Source: Pezizomycotina sp. ARF18
Lineage: Eukaryota; Ascomycota
Assembly: GCA_002224055.1 (NCBI GenBank)
Contig: AZLU01000020.1
Span: 62,001-126,000, forward strand
DNA: 64,000 nucleotides
Direction: 5' to 3'
Each line of letters starts with the position of its first letter. The stretch's first letter is position 1. Under the pieces are notes generated by a model that saw only the letters and a list, made by a program, of their open reading frames with translations, was not told the origin of the DNA and made no database searches. The translations under genes and the position numbers were made by a program. Below are positions 59,348-64,000 of this stretch, one piece after another.

Positions 59348-61323
59348 CTATGGGATAATGTTGACGCTCTCCTTGCTGCGGTTCTCCTGCTTGATGGGAG
59401 TACCGGTAACGAAACCGTATTCTATGGCCTTCTGCTCGATCTCCTCGTTCGTCAAGAACGGAAGGTCCTTTTCGGCCTTGACGTAAGAGATATTCTCCGT
59501 GAAACCCTTCGCGAAGATGATATCGATTTCTTCCAGTGACCGTCTGCGAGTTTCCGGATAGAAGAAGTAGATGAATGGCAGGAAGCAGGCGTTAACAGCT
59601 GCGAAGAAAACGTAAGTTCCCAACCGATGTTGCGGACCATGATAGGCGTGACCATGACAATAAGGAAGTTGAAGAGCCAGTTTGTGCACGTAGAGACGGC
59701 GTTCGCTTTGGCGCGAGTGCGGAGGGGGTTGATTTCGGCCTGGCAGAAATACCGAAATCGTTAACCAATAACTCACTACCACTACAACAGTTGAACAAGG
59801 GCGCCTTACAGGATAGAGCCATGGCAAAGGAAGCCAGGTAGCTCCAAATGCAGCAATGTAAACAAACAGACCGACAACAGCACCCTTGGCGGCGCTTTTG
59901 CTGCCCGGAATCAAGCCAGCGAAGGTTATGATCATGCCAGTCATCTGGCCAACGGTTCCCAGAGGAACAACTGACGGCGACCGGCACGCTCGATAATAAA
60001 CCAGGAAACAGTAGCAAATGTAGCGTAAACAACCATGTTTACTCCGCCAAGCACAAGGGCGAATTTACGCGATTGACCAAGACCACTAAATTTTCATCAA
60101 AAAGCACCGTTAACAACAAAACAACTATACAAAGACGATTCTGAAGCATCTAGAGGGGCTACGAACTGTTTATCGCTCACGAGAATGGGAAAATAATAAA
60201 TGACCTGCAGTTAAAATACGTTAGTTGGTTGTCTGGAAGTGATATAAGACCTGTAGGATCATGTCTGTATATGTGGTTTTCAAAAAAAAAATTTTTTTTG
60301 GTAGATTATTCTTTATAGTGAAAAGGGTTCTGTTAAACACATACCGCATTGCATCCGCCAATCTGCTGCATGAGCTGAGAGCTGGCACCAAGAATCATAC
60401 GGCGGAAGTGCTGTGTTTTGCCTCCAGTGAGCAATGTGCTGAACGGAGTGATGTGACCCTTTTGACCGCTCGCCGCAATTGAATCATAGATAATGCGACG
60501 CTGGAGCTGGGTCTCATAATCTGAGATATCCTTTCCTTGAAGCGCAGCAATAATGGCCGTGCCTTCCTCATCTCTATCCTGAGATAGTAACCAACGCGGG
60601 GATTCAGGTAGGAAGTACATGCCGAATAGCACGACAAGGCCGAAAATGATCTGGAAGGCTATAGGGAATCTCCATAGGAAATCTCCGCCGACGTAGCTGA
60701 CACCGAAGTTCAGCCAGTAGGATATCAGGGAACCGAAAGCGATGATACCTCCCTGGAGGCAGATCAAGAGACCTCTGTTTGAGGTCTTAGAACATTCGGC
60801 TTGGTATGTTGGATCGAGGACGTATTCAGACCATTGCCGACGCCGGTTACGACGCGACCGATGATGAACTGTGCCAGACTGGCTTTCATGGGGAAAGCGG
60901 TAACCTGAATTATAACACCGACGATCATGGTCGCAGCTCCGATCATGATTCCCTTCCTTCTTCCGAGGTGGTCTCCCCACATGAGGGTTATTATAGCACC
61001 GATCAGACATCCGATTTCGTAGATGGCCGTTACGAAACCTATAAGAGATGACTATTAGTATATGTCTGCGTAACGGGAAGGCTCTATAGCTCTGACGCTC
61101 ACAACTTACCTTGCATTGTGACATTTTTGGTGGCCGGGAAGGTGTTATTGAATTCGGGAGCTGTAATTATACCAGACATAACACCCTATATTATGCGTTA
61201 GAGCATGAACGACGTGCGTATTAGAATCACGAGTGTACTTACCTGATCATAACCAAACAGCAGGAAGCCGGTCGTGGCAATGACGGTGATAGCCCAACCC
61301 AGTGGCTGGCCTCGAAGGCCCAT
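59348..61323 (-). CDS. MFS sugar transporter (sugar porter family)
   Basis: A plasma-membrane proton/sugar-type symporter of twelve helices. The ATG at 61323 starts MGLRGQPLGWAITVIATTGF then LLFGYDQ, the first helix of the family; an in-frame stop upstream supports this start. Exon 2 begins GVMSGIITAPEFNNTFPATK. Helix 2-3 carries the motif WGDHLGRRKGIMIGAA, followed by FIIGRVVTGVGNGLNTSS. The central loop has FLPESPRWLLSQDRDEEG (about 60580-60640). Helix 7 has QLMQQIGGCNAV (QQ-G motif, about 60350). The final loop is PETRRRSLEEIDIIFAKGF (about 59500-59560), followed by a cytosolic tail ending QENRSKESVNIIP. The length is about 540 residues. Introns are visible after the first, second and seventh helix regions (near 61190-61240, 61030-61110 and 60070-60340). 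Frame changes occur near 60830 and 59650. Substrate specificity (hexose, pentose, glycerol or other) cannot be assigned. Confidence 0.9.
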
Positions 61324-62966
61324 AAACTTTTCTTGCGCATGACTATTGAGATATATGGAATTATGTGACAGAGAGTAAAAAGGCCGCGCTTGCCTCGTTT
61401 ATTCTGTTTTCGAACTTGCCTAAGATATATAAGATCGTATACCTTATGCTATTGCGCTGTCGACGGCTTAAGAAAGAAAAGGGAGGGCTGCGGGGTTTCT
61501 TGAACACGCGATCCAAGATGTAATGAAGAAAGCTTTTCTTCTTGCTCAACCTGGGAGCTTTGAGAAGTCCGGGAAATGCTCTCTATTATAAAACTTTTTC
61601 TTATTCATAAACCCATGGGATCTTCATTCAAGGGACGTCAGTTGGAATAACCCCAAGGGGAAGCCGGAACATCCCATATGATCTTCTTTTCTTTTTTATT
61701 TTTTTATTTTTATTATTATTATTATTACTTCCTTCCTTCCTCTACATCACATTTTTCTAGAATAATAATTACAAGCACCCAATGCTTTTCTTCGAGACTA
61801 ATTAACCTTTTGTCAAAATGTTGTTCTATAGGATCTTTTGGGACATTCGTCCCTGGTCCGTTGAAAATCTTTCCCAAGTCGTTCACATGTCCGAATTTCC
61901 TGTGGCTAAGATTTCTTTTTTGTCTTTTCCTTCTGCGTTGTCAAGGAAAAGGAAAGCCACGATAAGGTCAACCAACGGTTCGATAAACAGATGCCAGGGG
62001 CACAGATCCGAGCAATGACAAGATCATATTAAGAAACACTGTATATGATGTGTATGAGCTGATGAAGTAAGAAAAAGGAAAGAATAATCAAGAAAACGAG
62101 ATTGATATGAAAAACCTTTCATGAGGATTTTCAATTTCTTCATGATTTTCGTCACAATCTGTGCACTTTTCTCTTTCCTTTGAGGATCTGCAAAAAAAAA
62201 AAAAAAAAAAATGTACAGGTTTTTATTGACAGGGAACAGGGTAAGGACACCGTTGATGTTGATGGGCAATACTCGGTGGATCCTTCTTCGAAGAAGGCGC
62301 GATACATTTTGAGCAACGAACACTGTAGCAATCTGTAAAACGGCCAGTAAATGGTGTTGATGCAATGTAGCTGTGTTTACGTAGTATATAACAGTCTCTA
62401 AGGGCATGGATCGCACATTAATCCTTACGCCTAAGAGGCAAAAGCGGAGATTTTCCCTCGGAAGGATTAGAAGATTATTATTATTATTATTGCGTTGCAT
62501 TGACGAATACTATTGCTCTATACACCACTATACTGAACAGGCCTGCAGGCACACAACCGCAACGCAACGCACGAACCCATTTCTTTCTTCCTCTTTGTAA
62601 AATTTGTAAATCTTGTCACTTTTCGCTATTTCCGGGGTAGCACACGTTTCGGAAGGTCAGAAGCGGGCCTAATCGGCAAGCATGTCGGGGAAATGATCGC
62701 CTGTTCTTAGAAGGAAAAAACAGCAAGAAGAAAACCGAAAAGAAGCAAAGGAAAAAGAGCAGAATAGGCAGGATTCTATCCTCACTCATTGGCGACAATA
62801 ACAACACTACTGCTTGCCTATAGCTAGTCTTCCACTCTGTGCCTTTGCTCTTAATTGGCTGATTGAGCGATTGGTCAAAAAAAGCAAAGGGGAAAAAAAA
62901 GGGAAAATACCCGGTGGCTAAAACTTCTAGATTTTCTAGAAGTCTCTTTGCGCCTATACTCGTAAT
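61324..62966. other. Upstream region of the transporter, AT-rich spacer
   Basis: 1.6 kb with a TTA/ATT repeat (about 61708-61728), A20 (about 62191-62210) and a TTA repeat at about 62474-62490. The open frames are dominated by these repeats. No gene is recognised. Confidence 0.5.
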
Positions 62967-63302
62967 ATGTCTAAAAAAGAGGCGCTAGCTAGCTCTTTAG
63001 ACGTCAAGACGTCTATCTTGGACATTTTCGGTGGATCCTCAGGAACTCTCGCTGACTTTTTGTTGGCTCGTCGTCCTCCTGAGGCTCTCCGGAAAATGGC
63101 TGCATACCATGACACATGGTGACCTGGGAAGCCCTAAGAAGCGCAAGCGGATGCGAGGGGCTCGTATGAACTTGAAGTCTCCAACTCGTGGCTGCCCCTC
63201 CTCCCGCGGAATGACTTCATGTGTGGGTCCACTCCCTTCGGAACAAGTACGAAATCCAAAGACGAAATCTTCGAGAAAAAAGATTTCCTTTTCTTTCTTC
63301 CC
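62967..63302 (+). CDS. Possible small hypothetical gene
   Basis: The ATG at 62967 gives a clean 51-codon frame, MSKKEALASSLDVKTSILDI then FGGSSGTLADFLLARRPPEA and LRKMAAYHDTW. After one or two frame changes the same strand continues with GSPKKRKRMRG (nuclear-signal-like) and then SNSWLPLLPRNDFMCGST with KSKDEIFEKKDFLFFLP, stopping near 63302. Composition is that of a real hydrophilic protein, and the breaks resemble those in the confirmed genes. No family is recognised. It could be a short nuclear protein or a fragment. Confidence 0.35.
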
Positions 63303-63718
63303 TAGCTGCAGCTGCGCGCAGCAACACAAGCTTATCATGAAAAAAATTCTGACATGTGGAGACCGATCGTGACCGATAAAAGGAAAAGAAACCCCTGGCG
63401 CTAAACCACGAAGAGCGCGATCTGCCGAGGCTGAAAAAGAATATTCAAAGAATCTCAAACAAATCATTCCATTTTCGTCATCTAAGAGTTCAAGACATCA
63501 TCAGAAGTAGAGGGCTCAAAAAATGGTGGAGAACAGATGGAGTATATGATCATCGTATCATCCATATCCATGATTGGTTTTTTGCCAAGTTGGTACGATG
63601 GTGAGCTCTGTATGCAAGGCCCGATATGAGCTTCTGCCCTGAATACTCAAATACAGGAAAAAGGAGGGTCCACATCGTGCTTTCAGATGTCAAATCAGCA
63701 TTATAAGCTATTTTTCAT

Positions 63719-63900
63719 CTAAACTGCACGGAAGTTTTCCGGTGGTTCTATTGCAGGTTTCTTGTAACGTTGGGGGCGATCATTCAGCTTCCCGGGGTGT
63801 CCTTCCATGTTCCCTGGGTTTTCCCATGCATATTTCCACACACGAGTGTCCACAATTGCACAATAGGACCAAGTATGCAGCATGCAAAAACAGAAAATTT
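63719..63900 (-). CDS. Possible C-terminal exon of an unidentified gene
   Basis: On the minus strand an open segment reads WSYCAIVDTRVWKYAWENPG then NMEGHPGKLNDRPQRYKKPA and IEPPENFRAV before a stop at 63719. The Trp/Tyr/Pro-rich composition is unlike a random frame. The upstream boundary is not clear, and the gene may extend beyond the window end or be spliced at an acceptor near 63880-63900. The family is not recognised. Confidence 0.28.
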
Positions 63901-64000
63901 TTTGATCGATGATCCTGATCTTCCATATTAACGGTTCGTGATTCAAAAACGTGAGAATAAGCTTCTCTGCCTCCCTCCTTCAATTTTAAATTCCCTCATA

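Noticed and set aside
1-64000. CRISPR arrays, bacterial operons, rRNA genes, telomeric repeats and intact transposons
   Set aside because: None seen. Simple repeats here are homopolymers and microsatellites without spacers, and no transposase, integrase or reverse transcriptase motifs were recognised.

Overview
The window is nuclear DNA of a filamentous ascomycete (Pezizomycotina). The genes are mostly intron-poor, and their introns are short with GTAAGT/GTGAGT-like donors, CTAAC/CTAAT branch points and TAG/CAG acceptors. The gene set (GYP7-type RabGAP, NEO1 flippase, SEC16, fungal Zn2Cys6 regulator, Agd3-type deacetylase, sedolisin, pepsin-like protease) is typical of moulds. I cannot place the lineage below that level. 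No prokaryotic, organellar or viral genes were recognised.

Layout. 1.05-3.8 kb: GYP7-like RabGAP (+). 4.4-5.6 kb: basic DUF2011-like protein (-). 6.2-10.15 kb: NEO1-type P4-ATPase (-), head to head with an acyl-CoA/4-coumarate-CoA ligase (+, 11.6-13.4 kb). 13.6-15.9 kb: large F-box protein (-). 18.15-24.3 kb: SEC16 (+). 24.9-25.6 kb: small membrane protein (-). 29.4-32.3 kb: cutinase/fatty-acid-type Zn2Cys6 regulator (+). 35.3-36.0 kb: small spliced gene of unknown function (+). 36.7-38.8 kb: F-box/LRR-like protein (-). 42.9-44.5 kb: PLOD-like type II membrane glycosyltransferase (-). 46.6-49.1 kb: Agd3-like polysaccharide deacetylase (-). 50.7-51.9 kb: secreted aspartic protease (-). 52.6-53.7 kb: mitochondrial 1-Cys peroxiredoxin (-). 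55.8-58.0 kb: sedolisin-type tripeptidyl peptidase (+). 59.3-61.3 kb: MFS sugar transporter (-). The last 2.7 kb holds only weak candidates.

The left half is rich in secretory-pathway housekeeping genes (RabGAP, flippase, SEC16). The right half is accessory in character: extracellular polysaccharide deacetylase, two secreted acid proteases, a sugar porter and a Golgi-type glycosyltransferase, separated by AT-rich spacers. These could serve external protein digestion, sugar uptake and matrix modification, but no co-regulated cluster is proven.

Two properties cross all genes. First, nearly every recognisable gene is broken by one-base frame changes while its domain sequence stays intact on both sides. 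The changes I could pin down lie at short homopolymers. This is best explained by uncorrected sequencing indels, so coordinates below are gene spans and not single reading frames. Second, A/T homopolymers of 12-29 bases are unusually common. In two clear introns and one inferred intron they sit as sense-strand poly(A) directly between the branch point and the AG acceptor.
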